64,000 nucleotides of DNA from Pedobacter sp. SYSU D00535 (lineage in GTDB: Bacteria > Bacteroidota > Bacteroidia > Sphingobacteriales > Sphingobacteriaceae): positions 1-64,000 of the forward strand of contig NZ_JAFEWD010000012.1 of assembly GCF_017355855.1 (NCBI RefSeq). Reading direction: 5' to 3'. Both the position numbers and the translations under genes were made by a program. A model generated the notes under the pieces. It had not been told where the DNA came from, made no database searches, and worked only from the letters and a program-made list of their open reading frames with translations. Shown here piece after piece: positions 9,019 through 18,102 of this stretch. Numbering within the stretch: the first letter of the stretch is position 1; every line of letters begins with the position of its first letter.

Positions 9019-9026
9019 CAAATATA
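9019..9026 (-). promoter_or_regulatory. -7 promoter box of ppa
   Basis: Read leftward this is TATATTTG, an exact TAnnTTTG match. It ends only four bases before the ppa ATG, which implies a very short leader. Confidence 0.45.
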
Positions 9027-9056
9027 TTTTGTTCAACTTTTCTTTTATCCTTTTGT

Positions 9057-9683
9057 TTAGGTCAATTTTCTTTTTAGATAGGTCCAGATTAATGGTACTG
9101 CAGTTACAACGATGAACCCTATTATGATGAAAGATAAATATTCGTTTACCTCTTTCTCAAACCGCATTCCTAGAAAATATCCCAGCAAAGTAAGAGAGGT
9201 GATCCAGAGAAGCGCACCTGCTACGTTATAAAAAGCGAATTTCCGGATGTTTACATTTATCATCCCCGCTACGATAGGAGCAAAGGTTCTGACAATTGGA
9301 ATAAAACGTCCTGCTATTAAAGCAAATGCTCCCTGCTTTTTATAGTACTCTTCCGCGGCAAGGAGGTATTGTTTCTTAAAGAATACAGAGTCTTTCCTTT
9401 CGTAAAGCACCGGCCCTGTCTTCCGGCCGAACCAGTATCCCACAAAATTTCCGAGAATAGCGGCAAGAATAAGGCCTAAAACAAGTACGGTAATAGAGAC
9501 GTCCAACTTTCCGGTAGCAACGAACATACCCGCCAGAAACAGCAAATAGTCGCCAGGTAGAAAAAAACCGAAAAAAAGACCCGTTTCCGCAAAAACCACA
9601 AAAAGGAGAACATAATAGCCTCCTTCCCTAAGTAATCTTTCTGCATCAACGAGTTGGTGAACCGAGTCCCAGAGATCATTCAT
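9057..9683 (-). CDS. DedA family membrane protein
   Basis: Inner-membrane protein of the DedA/SNARE-associated (VTT) family. Several members recycle undecaprenyl phosphate or flip other lipids. It has about five hydrophobic segments. The LFFGFFLPGDYLLFLAGMF stretch (about 31-50) and RFIPIVRTFAPIVAGM (about 142-157) are the conserved DedA re-entrant and basic motifs. The length of 208 residues is typical. It lies 53 bases after nuoN with no terminator visible between them, so some read-through from nuo is possible. The substrate is unknown. Confidence 0.92.
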   Translation of the reverse strand: MNDLWDSVHQLVDAERLLREGGYYVLLFVVFAETGLFFGFFLPGDYLLFLAGMFVATGKLDVSITVLVLGLILAAILGNFVGYWFGRKTGPVLYERKDSVFFKKQYLLAAEEYYKKQGAFALIAGRFIPIVRTFAPIVAGMINVNIRKFAFYNVAGALLWITSLTLLGYFLGMRFEKEVNEYLSFIIIGFIVVTAVPLIWTYLKRKLT

Positions 9684-9736
9684 AATCGAATACCCGTAAA
9701 GCTACGAATATTAAAATAATTTTTGATTCAAATAAA

Positions 9737-11116
9737 TCAGATAAGCCTTGCTATAAACTCAGGATAGATCCCGAGAACGACAGTCGCAGCCGCGGAAACA
9801 GCCAATACAACTTTGAAATAGGCAGGCACAACGAGCTCGTTCCTTTCAGCATCTTTAAAGTACATTGCGATAACCACGCGGAGGTAGTAGAAAATACCGA
9901 TAATAGCGTTTATTACCCCAAAGACTACCAGCCATGTATGTAGACCCGACAAGGCCTTTGAAAACATCATGAACTTTCCAATAAAACCAGCGGTAAGTGG
10001 AATTCCTGCAAGCGAAAGCATCGCTATTGTTAGCGTAAATGCCAGGAACGGATTCTTTTTGGCAATCCCATTGAAGCTATCAAAACTATCGTTACCTACC
10101 TGTCTTTGAAGTAGAATTAAGACCGCGAAGGCTATTATAGAGGCTATTGAATACGCTGCCGCATAGATGAAAATGGCGTTGTGCGATGTTCCCGTCAGGG
10201 AGATCAGAGCAAATAACATATAGCCTACGTGAGAAATACTTGAATAGGCTAACATCCGCTTAAAATGCTGCTGATAAACAGCTGTTACATTGCCCACTAG
10301 AAGCGATAAAGCAGCTAAGGCCACCAAAATCGGGATCCAGAAGTCCTGAAGCGGAGTAAAACAAAAGGCAAACAACCGTAGGAAAGCAGCAAAACCTGCA
10401 GTTTTAACTACTGTGCTCATGAAAGCAGTAATTAAGGCAGGAGCGCCCTCGTAAACATCAGGAGTCCAAAAATGAAACGGTGCAGCACCTACTTTGAATG
10501 AAAGTCCGATAGTAAGGAGAAGGATTCCAGCGTAAAAAATAGGAGACACTTCCGAAGGAGCAGAAACAACATAGTCGCGGATGCGAGCTAAATCAAAAGA
10601 ACCTGATGCGCCGTAAATAAGTGCTATCCCAAACAATAAAAATCCCGTTGAAAAAGCACCCATCAAAAAGTACTTTAAGGCCGCTTCGTTCGATGCGAAA
10701 TCGCGTTTTTTAATTCCGGCCAGAATGTAGAGGCTCACAGACATAATCTCCACGCCAATAAACAACATGGAAAGGTTATGATATGATAGCATCACGATAA
10801 TCCCTGCAAGAGAAAACAACATTACTGCGTAATACTCCGCTACGTTCTCGCTGATGCGTTCAAAGTAGTCTTTAGATAGCAGAAGGATGAGTATTGTAGA
10901 TATAATAGTGATGCCTGAAAAAGCAACAGCAAAGTTGTCAAACAGCATCATTCCATTAAAGATGGGTTGAGCATTAGTGCCCCATTCCATAACTGCAAAG
11001 ACCAGCGCGGCTACGAGTCCCGCCAAGGAAACAGGCAGTAAGGCATTCTTAGCTTTAAACAGGCCAAGATATAAAACTAGTATCGCGAGAAGAGATATCG
11101 TGATTAATGCACTCAT
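9737..11116 (-). CDS. nuoN: NADH-quinone oxidoreductase subunit N
   Basis: Antiporter-like membrane subunit of respiratory complex I that carries part of the proton translocation path. It is a multi-spanning protein of 459 residues with the proton-conducting antiporter family pattern: KYFLMGAFSTGFLLFG, PFHFWTPDVYEGAP and AYSSISHVGYMLF segments holding the conserved charged residues within membrane helices. It is the last gene of the nuo operon, 26 bases after nuoM. Confidence 0.96.
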   Translation of the reverse strand: MSALITISLLAILVLYLGLFKAKNALLPVSLAGLVAALVFAVMEWGTNAQPIFNGMMLFDNFAVAFSGITIISTILILLLSKDYFERISENVAEYYAVMLFSLAGIIVMLSYHNLSMLFIGVEIMSVSLYILAGIKKRDFASNEAALKYFLMGAFSTGFLLFGIALIYGASGSFDLARIRDYVVSAPSEVSPIFYAGILLLTIGLSFKVGAAPFHFWTPDVYEGAPALITAFMSTVVKTAGFAAFLRLFAFCFTPLQDFWIPILVALAALSLLVGNVTAVYQQHFKRMLAYSSISHVGYMLFALISLTGTSHNAIFIYAAAYSIASIIAFAVLILLQRQVGNDSFDSFNGIAKKNPFLAFTLTIAMLSLAGIPLTAGFIGKFMMFSKALSGLHTWLVVFGVINAIIGIFYYLRVVIAMYFKDAERNELVVPAYFKVVLAVSAAATVVLGIYPEFIARLI

Positions 11117-11142
11117 GTCAAATCAAAATTCAATCTATTTTA

Positions 11143-12624
11143 TTAAAAGGTACCGGAAGAGCCGCTTTGAATCTTACCCTCTACGAATTCAACAAGAGAG
11201 TTAACAGTAGACTCAGAAAGATCTAAAAGACGTTTCGGATAAATCCCGATAAACAACACTAGAGCACAAACAACCACCAGCACTAATTTTTCTGTACCGT
11301 CAACATCTTTAAATACAGACGTCTGTTCATTGTTCTTGCCGAGCATCACCCGCTGGTACATCCTTAGCATGTAGACCGCACCAAAAATGATCGTTAGGCC
11401 AGCTATTACGGAAGCCCAAATATTGTAATGGTAAACACCCAGCAGCAACAAAAATTCTCCAATAAAACCGTTTGTTAAAGGTAGTGCTACCGTTCCTAGC
11501 AAGACAATCAAAAAGCCAATGGCAAATGTAGGGGCAACCTTAGCAATTCCGCCCATTCGCTCTATTTCTCGGGTATTCATCCGTCTGATGATAATATCCA
11601 GGATAAAAAACATTCCAAAAACATTGATCCCGTGATTCACCATTTGAATCATAGCTCCCTGAATCCCATGGGTATTCCAGGCGAAAATACCTGCTGCTAT
11701 AAGACCCACGTGTGCGATAGAGGAATAGGCTACCAATCGTTTAATGTCCTTTTGGGTAAACGCAATCAGTGACGCATAAACAATACCGGTAATCGCAAGG
11801 ACGATCACCATAGTTTTATATTCCCAGAAGCCAAGAGGAGCTACGGGTATCAGCCAGCGTATTACCCCGTAAATCCCCATTTTAAGCATGATTCCTGATA
11901 GAAGCATTGTTCCTGCTGTTGGAGCTTCCGTGTATGTGTCAGGTTGCCATGTATGAAAAGGAAAAACAGGCATTTTAATAGCAAATGCAAGGAAAAATCC
12001 CCAAAAGATCCACCGTTGCGTTGCGGAATCCAGAGAGAGACTGTAGAACGCCTGAAGATCGTAACTCTTGTCGGGAGTTTGTTGAGCCAGGTAGATCATC
12101 GCCAATAGCATGATTAAACTTCCTGCTATGGTATAAATGAAAAACTTCAAATTTACTCGAACGCGATTTTCTCCTCCCCAGATGGCACAGATGAAATAGA
12201 TCGGTATTAGCGCTGCTTCCCAGCCAACATAAAAAAGGAAAGCGTCAAGAGCAGTGAAAACCACAAGTAAGCCCGACTGCATAAACAGCACTAGGCCATA
12301 AAAAGCTCCAGGGTTCCGGTAGTTATGTTTAAAGCTGGCCAGAATTATAAGTGGGATTAAGCCATTGGTAAGCAAGACCAAGACCATGCTGATCCCATCT
12401 ATACCAGCATTGAAACGAGATCCAAAGCTGGTTAACCAGGGGTAATCAACAGTAAATTGTGCCCGCGGATCGTTAGCATTAAAAGCTGTAAGCAAATAGG
12501 CTGTTAAAGCTAGTGATAGCAATGACCAGATAAAAGCCGCATTTTTTGCCTGTGCAGATTTACCAAACAGCGAAACAAGAATTGCTCCGGCGATTGGTAA
12601 AAATATAAGCAGTAAAATTTCCAT
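11143..12624 (-). CDS. nuoM: NADH-quinone oxidoreductase subunit M
   Basis: Second antiporter-like membrane subunit of complex I. At 493 residues it is normal length, with about 14 membrane helices. Conserved segments are FYVGWEAALIPIYFICAIWGG near 130, FPFHTWQPDTYTEAP near 220 and YSSIAHVGL near 300. E135 in the GWE segment and lysines in the later helices fit the proton pathway of the family. It lies 20 bases after nuoL. Confidence 0.97.
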   Translation of the reverse strand: MEILLLIFLPIAGAILVSLFGKSAQAKNAAFIWSLLSLALTAYLLTAFNANDPRAQFTVDYPWLTSFGSRFNAGIDGISMVLVLLTNGLIPLIILASFKHNYRNPGAFYGLVLFMQSGLLVVFTALDAFLFYVGWEAALIPIYFICAIWGGENRVRVNLKFFIYTIAGSLIMLLAMIYLAQQTPDKSYDLQAFYSLSLDSATQRWIFWGFFLAFAIKMPVFPFHTWQPDTYTEAPTAGTMLLSGIMLKMGIYGVIRWLIPVAPLGFWEYKTMVIVLAITGIVYASLIAFTQKDIKRLVAYSSIAHVGLIAAGIFAWNTHGIQGAMIQMVNHGINVFGMFFILDIIIRRMNTREIERMGGIAKVAPTFAIGFLIVLLGTVALPLTNGFIGEFLLLLGVYHYNIWASVIAGLTIIFGAVYMLRMYQRVMLGKNNEQTSVFKDVDGTEKLVLVVVCALVLFIGIYPKRLLDLSESTVNSLVEFVEGKIQSGSSGTF

Positions 12625-12644
12625 CTATAGTGTTATCCCTATTG

Positions 12645-14555
12645 TTAAATATTATAAAATCCGTAAAGCAGTAAAGCAACGATACCGGCTACCATCATGA
12701 AGATGTAGAAGCCAATGTTTCCGGTCTGCAGGAGACGAAGCCCCTTACTTGCCTCTGTAGTCACCCGTCCAAATCCATTCACTAACCCGTCGATTAGAGA
12801 CTTATCAACAACCTTGAAGAAAAACCGTGACAAGGCGTTTAATGGTTTTCCAACTATAGCATCGTAAACTTCGTCAATGTAATACTTATTGTAAGACAAA
12901 TTCGCTAATGCACCTCTTTCCCCATTGTCTGGTACGGGAACGGGCTTCTTAGATACATATCTCGTATATGCGATCACTGCAGAAACCAGCGCAAGTACGA
13001 CAGAAACAGCCATTAAGAAATATTCTGTACTATGGTCGAGATGCATCGCCGGCACGCGACTATTAGAATCAAAAAAAACTGGACTTAGGAATTGAGATAA
13101 CCAGTGTGAGCCACCTAATACCTCAGGTACTCCAATAAAACCGCCAACTACAGACAAAACAGCCAGCACAATCAAGGGAATGGTCATTGATTTGGGAGAC
13201 TCGTGCAGGTGATGCTCCTGCTCATGTGTTCCCCTAAATGAACCGTAAAATGTAAGGAAGAGCATACGGAACATATAGAACGCAGTAAGCATAGCTCCTA
13301 TAACCCCTAAAACCCATAGAATTTTGTTATGCTCGTAGGCATGCGCTAAAATTTCGTCCTTCGAGAAAAAACCCGAGAACGGTGGTATTCCAGAAATCGC
13401 AATCGTGCCAATAAGCATGGTAGCGAACGTTACCGGAAGCTTTCCTTTCAAGCCTCCCATCATGCGCATATCCTGCTCATTGCTCATCGCGTGAATTACA
13501 GAGCCGGCGCCCAGGAACAATAGTGCTTTAAAAAAGGCATGCGTAATTACGTGAAAAAAGGCGCCTGTATATGCTCCAACACCGAGCCCCAAGAACATAT
13601 AGCCTAGTTGCGACACCGTGGAGTAAGCAAGAACCTTTTTAATATCAGTTTGGGTAAGTGCAATGGTAGCAGCAAGCAGCGCTGTCGCGATTCCAATGAT
13701 GGCAATAATATTAAGTGTCAAAGGTGACAGGGTAAACATGATATTTGAACGAGCAATCATGTAGATACCAGCAGTTACCATGGTTGCAGCGTGGATCAAC
13801 GCTGACACGGGCGTTGGACCAGCCATCGCATCTGGAAGCCACGTAAAGAGCGGAATTTGAGCTGACTTCCCTGTTGCGCCGACGAATAACAGGATAGTTA
13901 TCAGGGCAAGAATGTCATTATTTGGTGCAAGGTTCGCTACCTGCGGGAATACTTTATTAAATTCAAGACTACCAAAGGTGTTAAATATCAAAAATACTGC
14001 GATAAGGAACCCGAGGTCTCCAATTCTGTTCATTACGAAAGCCTTCTTAGCAGCACTGGCATAAGAAGAATTGCTAAACCAAAAACCGATCAATAGGTAC
14101 GAACATAACCCTACGCCTTCCCAGCCGATGAACATCACCACGTAGTTAGATCCCAGTACGAGTAAAAGCATGAAGAAAACAAAGAGGTTCAGGTACGAGA
14201 AGAATTTCGCGAACCCTGCATCATCGTGCATATACCCAGTAGAATAAACGTGGATCAGGAAACCAATGCCCGTTACAATAAGCAGCATCAGGGAACTAAG
14301 TGGATCTACCTGAAAGGAGAATGGAATTAATAGATTTCCCGCTTGAATCCAATCAAATAAAGGAATTACAAATGATTTGGTTGCGCTGGCATTCAGCTCG
14401 AGAAATATTCCAATGCTTGTTCCAAAAGAAAGAAGTATCATCAGGCTTCCTACAAATCCCACAAAACCTTTTGAAAGAACGTTTCGGCCCAGGCCGTTGA
14501 TGAGAAACCCTAACAGTGGAAATAAAGGAACTAACCAGACTAATTCTATTAACAT
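12645..14555 (-). CDS. nuoL: NADH-quinone oxidoreductase subunit L
   Basis: Largest antiporter-like subunit, at the distal end of the complex I membrane arm, with a long lateral helix near its C terminus. At 636 residues it is normal. Conserved segments are FIGWEGVGLCSYLLIGFW near 143, PLFTWLPDAMAGPTPVSALI near 236 and YSTVSQLGYMFLGLG near 315. The family C-terminal extension runs past residue 550. It lies 45 bases after nuoK. Confidence 0.97.
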   Translation of the reverse strand: MLIELVWLVPLFPLLGFLINGLGRNVLSKGFVGFVGSLMILLSFGTSIGIFLELNASATKSFVIPLFDWIQAGNLLIPFSFQVDPLSSLMLLIVTGIGFLIHVYSTGYMHDDAGFAKFFSYLNLFVFFMLLLVLGSNYVVMFIGWEGVGLCSYLLIGFWFSNSSYASAAKKAFVMNRIGDLGFLIAVFLIFNTFGSLEFNKVFPQVANLAPNNDILALITILLFVGATGKSAQIPLFTWLPDAMAGPTPVSALIHAATMVTAGIYMIARSNIMFTLSPLTLNIIAIIGIATALLAATIALTQTDIKKVLAYSTVSQLGYMFLGLGVGAYTGAFFHVITHAFFKALLFLGAGSVIHAMSNEQDMRMMGGLKGKLPVTFATMLIGTIAISGIPPFSGFFSKDEILAHAYEHNKILWVLGVIGAMLTAFYMFRMLFLTFYGSFRGTHEQEHHLHESPKSMTIPLIVLAVLSVVGGFIGVPEVLGGSHWLSQFLSPVFFDSNSRVPAMHLDHSTEYFLMAVSVVLALVSAVIAYTRYVSKKPVPVPDNGERGALANLSYNKYYIDEVYDAIVGKPLNALSRFFFKVVDKSLIDGLVNGFGRVTTEASKGLRLLQTGNIGFYIFMMVAGIVALLLYGFYNI

Positions 14556-14600
14556 GAACGCTTATTGTATTACGTTTATACCTCAATTAAAACTGCTTGC

Positions 14601-14930
14601 TTACCACTTCAAGCGGTTCAGCACGTTGATATCCGTTGTGTTGGTATTTCGATAGATCATCACGATGATTGCAAGTCCAACGGCAACTTCGGCGGCGGCA
14701 AGCGCCATGATAAAAAATACAAAAACCTGCCCTGAAGCATCTCCTCGATACGCAGAAAAAGCGGTGAGCAGGAGGTTTACTGCATTTAGCATCAGTTCGA
14801 TTGACATGAAAATTACGATAGCATTTCGTCTTATAAGGACTCCCATCACTCCAATTGCAAAAATAACCGCTGAAAACAGGATGTAATGATTTAAGGGAAC
14901 GCCTTGTATAGACTGAGTAATTGTTTCCAT
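14601..14930 (-). CDS. nuoK: NADH-quinone oxidoreductase subunit K
   Basis: Small three-helix subunit of the complex I membrane arm, homologous to MrpC. It has 109 residues, with the conserved glutamate-bearing helices SIELMLNAVNLLL and AAAEVAVGLAI (E45 and E80 region) used in the proton path. Its ATG overlaps the nuoJ stop by one base (TAATG), a classic coupled arrangement. Confidence 0.96.
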   Translation of the reverse strand: METITQSIQGVPLNHYILFSAVIFAIGVMGVLIRRNAIVIFMSIELMLNAVNLLLTAFSAYRGDASGQVFVFFIMALAAAEVAVGLAIIVMIYRNTNTTDINVLNRLKW

Positions 14931-15427
14931 TATGCTTTTTTAGGGTCCTTTTTCGCCAGTAAAACTGCGCCTACCATGGCCGACAATAAAAGTAGAGACG
15001 ATACCTCAAAGGGCAGAAGAAATTCGTTAAATAATACCTTTCCCAGGTTTTTCACTAAACCGATATCAGGATTTTTTAATACTACCGGATCAGAAACATT
15101 AAGTGCTTTCACCGACCCTACCAACGTAACAAGCAGACACATTCCGGCAATTACACCTACTACCTTGATCAAGTTTGATTTCATCGGCTCAGAGTCCTGA
15201 TTCAGATTCAAGAGCATGAGCACAAACAGGAATAAAACCATTATTGCTCCCATGTAAACGATAAAATTTACAATGGCGAGAAATTGAGCATTCAGTAAAA
15301 TATAGTGAATAGTGAATGTAAAAAAGGTGACGATAAGGTATAAAACACTATAAACTGGATTTTTAGAAAAGATAACCAGTAGTGAGAAAAATATCGATAA
15401 AAATGCGATTAAATAGAATAAGTTCAT
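14930..15427 (-). CDS. nuoJ: NADH-quinone oxidoreductase subunit J
   Basis: Five-helix subunit of the complex I membrane arm. It has 165 residues. The conserved helix with QFLAIVNFIVYMGAIMVLFLF near 48-68 corresponds to the pi-bulge helix involved in coupling. It lies 63 bases after nuoI and overlaps nuoK by one base. Confidence 0.96.
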   Translation of the reverse strand: MNLFYLIAFLSIFFSLLVIFSKNPVYSVLYLIVTFFTFTIHYILLNAQFLAIVNFIVYMGAIMVLFLFVLMLLNLNQDSEPMKSNLIKVVGVIAGMCLLVTLVGSVKALNVSDPVVLKNPDIGLVKNLGKVLFNEFLLPFEVSSLLLLSAMVGAVLLAKKDPKKA

Positions 15428-15490
15428 TAAATCTGTGATTTATCTCTGCCCCCTTTCATCCTAAAGAAAGCGGGGCAAAGGTATAATTTT

Positions 15491-15988
15491 TTAAGATTTT
15501 AAAGGTTCCTCAACTAGTTTATCTTTACCGAATATAAAATCCTTCCTCATGTAATCTGCGCTTAGAATCGGCCCGTCTAAATAGATAGCCTCCTTAGGAC
15601 AAGCCTCCTCGCACAAGCCGCAAAAGATGCATCGAAGCATATTTATCTCATACACCGCTGCATATTTTTCCTCGCGATAGAGGTGCTCTTCTCCTTTTTG
15701 CCGCTCTGCTGCAGTCATTGTGATCGCCTCAGCGGGACATGCCAAAGCACAAAGTCCACAGGCAGTACAGCGCTCACGGCCCTGTTCATCTCTTTTCAAA
15801 GAATGAAGTCCACGCCAGTTCTCCGAGATCGGTCTTTGTTGTTCGGGATAGTAAACTGTCTCCTTCTTCTTGAACATATGTCTAAAAGTAATTGCAAGAC
15901 CTTTGAATATCGATGGAAGATACAATCTCTCCATGAAAGTCATCGGCTTTTGCTCAAGTACTTTTTTTCTGTTACTTAATGATTCCAT
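15491..15988 (-). CDS. nuoI: NADH-quinone oxidoreductase subunit I (2 x 4Fe-4S)
   Basis: Ferredoxin-like subunit carrying clusters N6a and N6b, which pass electrons towards N2. Two CxxCxxCxxxCP motifs are present: C74, C77, C80, C84 and C120, C123, C126, C130. At 165 residues it is standard. An amphipathic N-terminal stretch (about 15-40) probably lies against the membrane. It is 33 bases after nuoH. Confidence 0.97.
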   Translation of the reverse strand: MESLSNRKKVLEQKPMTFMERLYLPSIFKGLAITFRHMFKKKETVYYPEQQRPISENWRGLHSLKRDEQGRERCTACGLCALACPAEAITMTAAERQKGEEHLYREEKYAAVYEINMLRCIFCGLCEEACPKEAIYLDGPILSADYMRKDFIFGKDKLVEEPLKS

Positions 15989-16021
15989 TACTCCTCCTTT
16001 CCCGACAAATCGGGAATAGTT

Positions 16022-17080
16022 TTAAAATAAAATATCCTTTAATGTCATCCAAACCCCTGTCAACACAATGTTGGCAATCCCAATAGGAATAAGAACCTTC
16101 CAACCCAAGTGCATCAACTGATCGTAACGAAACCGAGGGATGGTCCATCTGATCCACATAAAGAAGAAAATGAATAAGAAGATTTTTGCGAACAACACGG
16201 CCACACCTACCAATGGTGCCCAAGTGCTGCCAAGTGCCTCGTTAACCAAGTCCATTCCTGGATAATTGTAACCTCCCCAGTAAAGAGTGGCCATTACTGC
16301 GGACGAAACAAACATGTTTATGTATTCAGCAAAAAGAAATGCCCCGAGTTTAAAACCCGAATATTCAGTGTGGTAGCCCGCAACCAGCTCGTTTTCACTT
16401 TCAGGCAAATCGAAAGGTGTACGATTACATTCAGCAAAGGCACATATGATAAACAGCAAAAATCCCAGAGGCTGATTGAAAACGTTCCAGGTAAACCAGC
16501 CGTTATGCCAGAACCCGTGTTGCTGTTCTGCTATCTCCTTTAAGGATAATGTGCCTGTAACCATCAACAAAGCGATGATGGACAATCCCATTGCGATCTC
16601 ATAGCTAATATTTTGAGATGCAGCACGGATAGCTCCCATTAACGAAAACTTGTTATTGGATGCCCAACCACCTATCATAATACCGTATACCCCGAGCGAT
16701 ACAACACCGAAAATATAAAGGATACCTACGTTAATATCTGCTACTTGCAGGTCTACAACCGTATCTCCGATCACCATAGACTGCCCCCATGGAATGACTG
16801 CACTGCCTATACAAGCAGTAAGCAATGCCAGAGAGGGACCCATGATAAACAAAATGGGGTTTGACTCTGAAGGGATGATTTCCTCCTTGAAGAACATCTT
16901 ACCACCGTCAGCTAACGGCTGAAACATCCCATGAGGACCAGCCCTGTGTGGCCCCACCCGTCCTTGTAGAAAGGCTGCTATTTTGCGTTCAGCGAGGGTT
17001 GAATAAGCGGCTACTCCTAACGAAATCAGGAATATGACCGTTACCAATGCAAACTTCTCTATGATAAATGCTAATTCCAT
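16022..17080 (-). CDS. nuoH: NADH-quinone oxidoreductase subunit H
   Basis: Membrane subunit that, with NuoB and NuoD, forms the quinone-binding chamber of complex I. It has 352 residues and about eight helices. Conserved segments are ERKIAAFLQGRVGPHRAGPHG near 31-51 and NRTPFDLPESENELVAGYHT near 219-238, the latter holding the acidic loop near the quinone. The start overlaps the nuoG stop by one base (TAATG). Confidence 0.97.
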   Translation of the reverse strand: MELAFIIEKFALVTVIFLISLGVAAYSTLAERKIAAFLQGRVGPHRAGPHGMFQPLADGGKMFFKEEIIPSESNPILFIMGPSLALLTACIGSAVIPWGQSMVIGDTVVDLQVADINVGILYIFGVVSLGVYGIMIGGWASNNKFSLMGAIRAASQNISYEIAMGLSIIALLMVTGTLSLKEIAEQQHGFWHNGWFTWNVFNQPLGFLLFIICAFAECNRTPFDLPESENELVAGYHTEYSGFKLGAFLFAEYINMFVSSAVMATLYWGGYNYPGMDLVNEALGSTWAPLVGVAVLFAKIFLFIFFFMWIRWTIPRFRYDQLMHLGWKVLIPIGIANIVLTGVWMTLKDILF

Positions 17081-18084
17081 TAAAGTTTAGTTGTTCTTTC
17101 GAATTGCTCTTTATTTGCTTCCCTCAACGCGGGGTTGGTACGTAAAACCGGGGGAGGCATCAGTTGCTCATAATGATTGGCAGAAATTACCGAGTGATTG
17201 GCTATTTTTCTTGGTCCTTCAATCACCCAATCATCTGTTTTCTTCTTATCGAAACGACAAGTATTACAAATGAATTCCTCTACTTCTCCATATTCGTCTT
17301 TACGTGCTGTTACACGGATAACGTCTTCACCTTTGTACCAAAGAGTAACTTTACCCGAACATGTTGGGCAGTCGCGGTGTGCATCTACCGGCTTAGTAAA
17401 CCAAACACGGTTTTTGAAACGGAAGGTTTTATCAGTGAGAGCGCCCACAGGACAAACGTCGATAACGTTCCCGGAGAACTCGTTCTCAATTGCCTTCTCG
17501 ATATATGTAGATATTTCCGCTGCATCCCCTCGTCCAAGAACTCCGTGTACGCGATTCTCAGTAATCTGGTCAGCAGTGTAAACGCACCGGTAGCACAGAA
17601 TGCAACGGGTCATGTGCAGTTGCACCTTATCCCCGATATCAATTCTGTCGAATGTCCTTCTTTCAAACTCGTAGCGCGTAGCTTCCGAGCCATGCTCGTA
17701 AGATAAATCCTGCAAGTGACACTCACCAGCCTGGTCGCACACTGGACAATCAAGTGGATGGTTGATCAACAACATCTCAACTACTCCCTTTCTTGCCTCA
17801 ATCACTTCCGGAGAAGTAATATTCTGAACTTCCATCCCATCCATTACCGTCGTCCGGCAAGAAGCCACTAATTTTGGCATGGGCCTCGGATCCTTTTCAG
17901 ATCCCTTGCTTACTTTCACTAAGCAAGTCCGGCATTTACCGCCGCTACCTTGTAACTTGGAATAATAACACATAGCCGGAGGAACTATATCTCCTCCAAT
18001 TTGACGTGCAGCCGTCAGGATGGTAGTCCCAGCCTCCACATCAATGGTTATTCCATCTATTGTAACTTTAACTTTTTCTGACAT
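17080..18084 (-). CDS. nuoG: NADH-quinone oxidoreductase subunit G, short form
   Basis: Iron-sulfur subunit of the complex I peripheral arm. It has 334 residues against about 700-900 in most bacteria. The N-terminal 2Fe-2S domain has C39, C51, C54 and C76 (N1b). H109, C113, C116 and C122 fit N3, and C161, C164, C167 and C211 fit N4. A further CxxC pair set, C239, C242, C273 and C276, is the start of the molybdopterin-oxidoreductase 4Fe-4S domain. The protein ends soon after, so the large molybdopterin-fold part is absent. Flanking genes are intact and the reading frame is clean, so this is a genuine short form and not a local frameshift. Confidence 0.93.
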   Translation of the reverse strand: MSEKVKVTIDGITIDVEAGTTILTAARQIGGDIVPPAMCYYSKLQGSGGKCRTCLVKVSKGSEKDPRPMPKLVASCRTTVMDGMEVQNITSPEVIEARKGVVEMLLINHPLDCPVCDQAGECHLQDLSYEHGSEATRYEFERRTFDRIDIGDKVQLHMTRCILCYRCVYTADQITENRVHGVLGRGDAAEISTYIEKAIENEFSGNVIDVCPVGALTDKTFRFKNRVWFTKPVDAHRDCPTCSGKVTLWYKGEDVIRVTARKDEYGEVEEFICNTCRFDKKKTDDWVIEGPRKIANHSVISANHYEQLMPPPVLRTNPALREANKEQFERTTKL

Positions 18085-18102
18085 GTTAAAGATTCCCTCA
18101 AT

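Noticed and set aside
17164-17706. Long rightward frame opposite nuoG (180 codons)
   Set aside because: Antisense shadow of a conserved subunit gene; no independent support.
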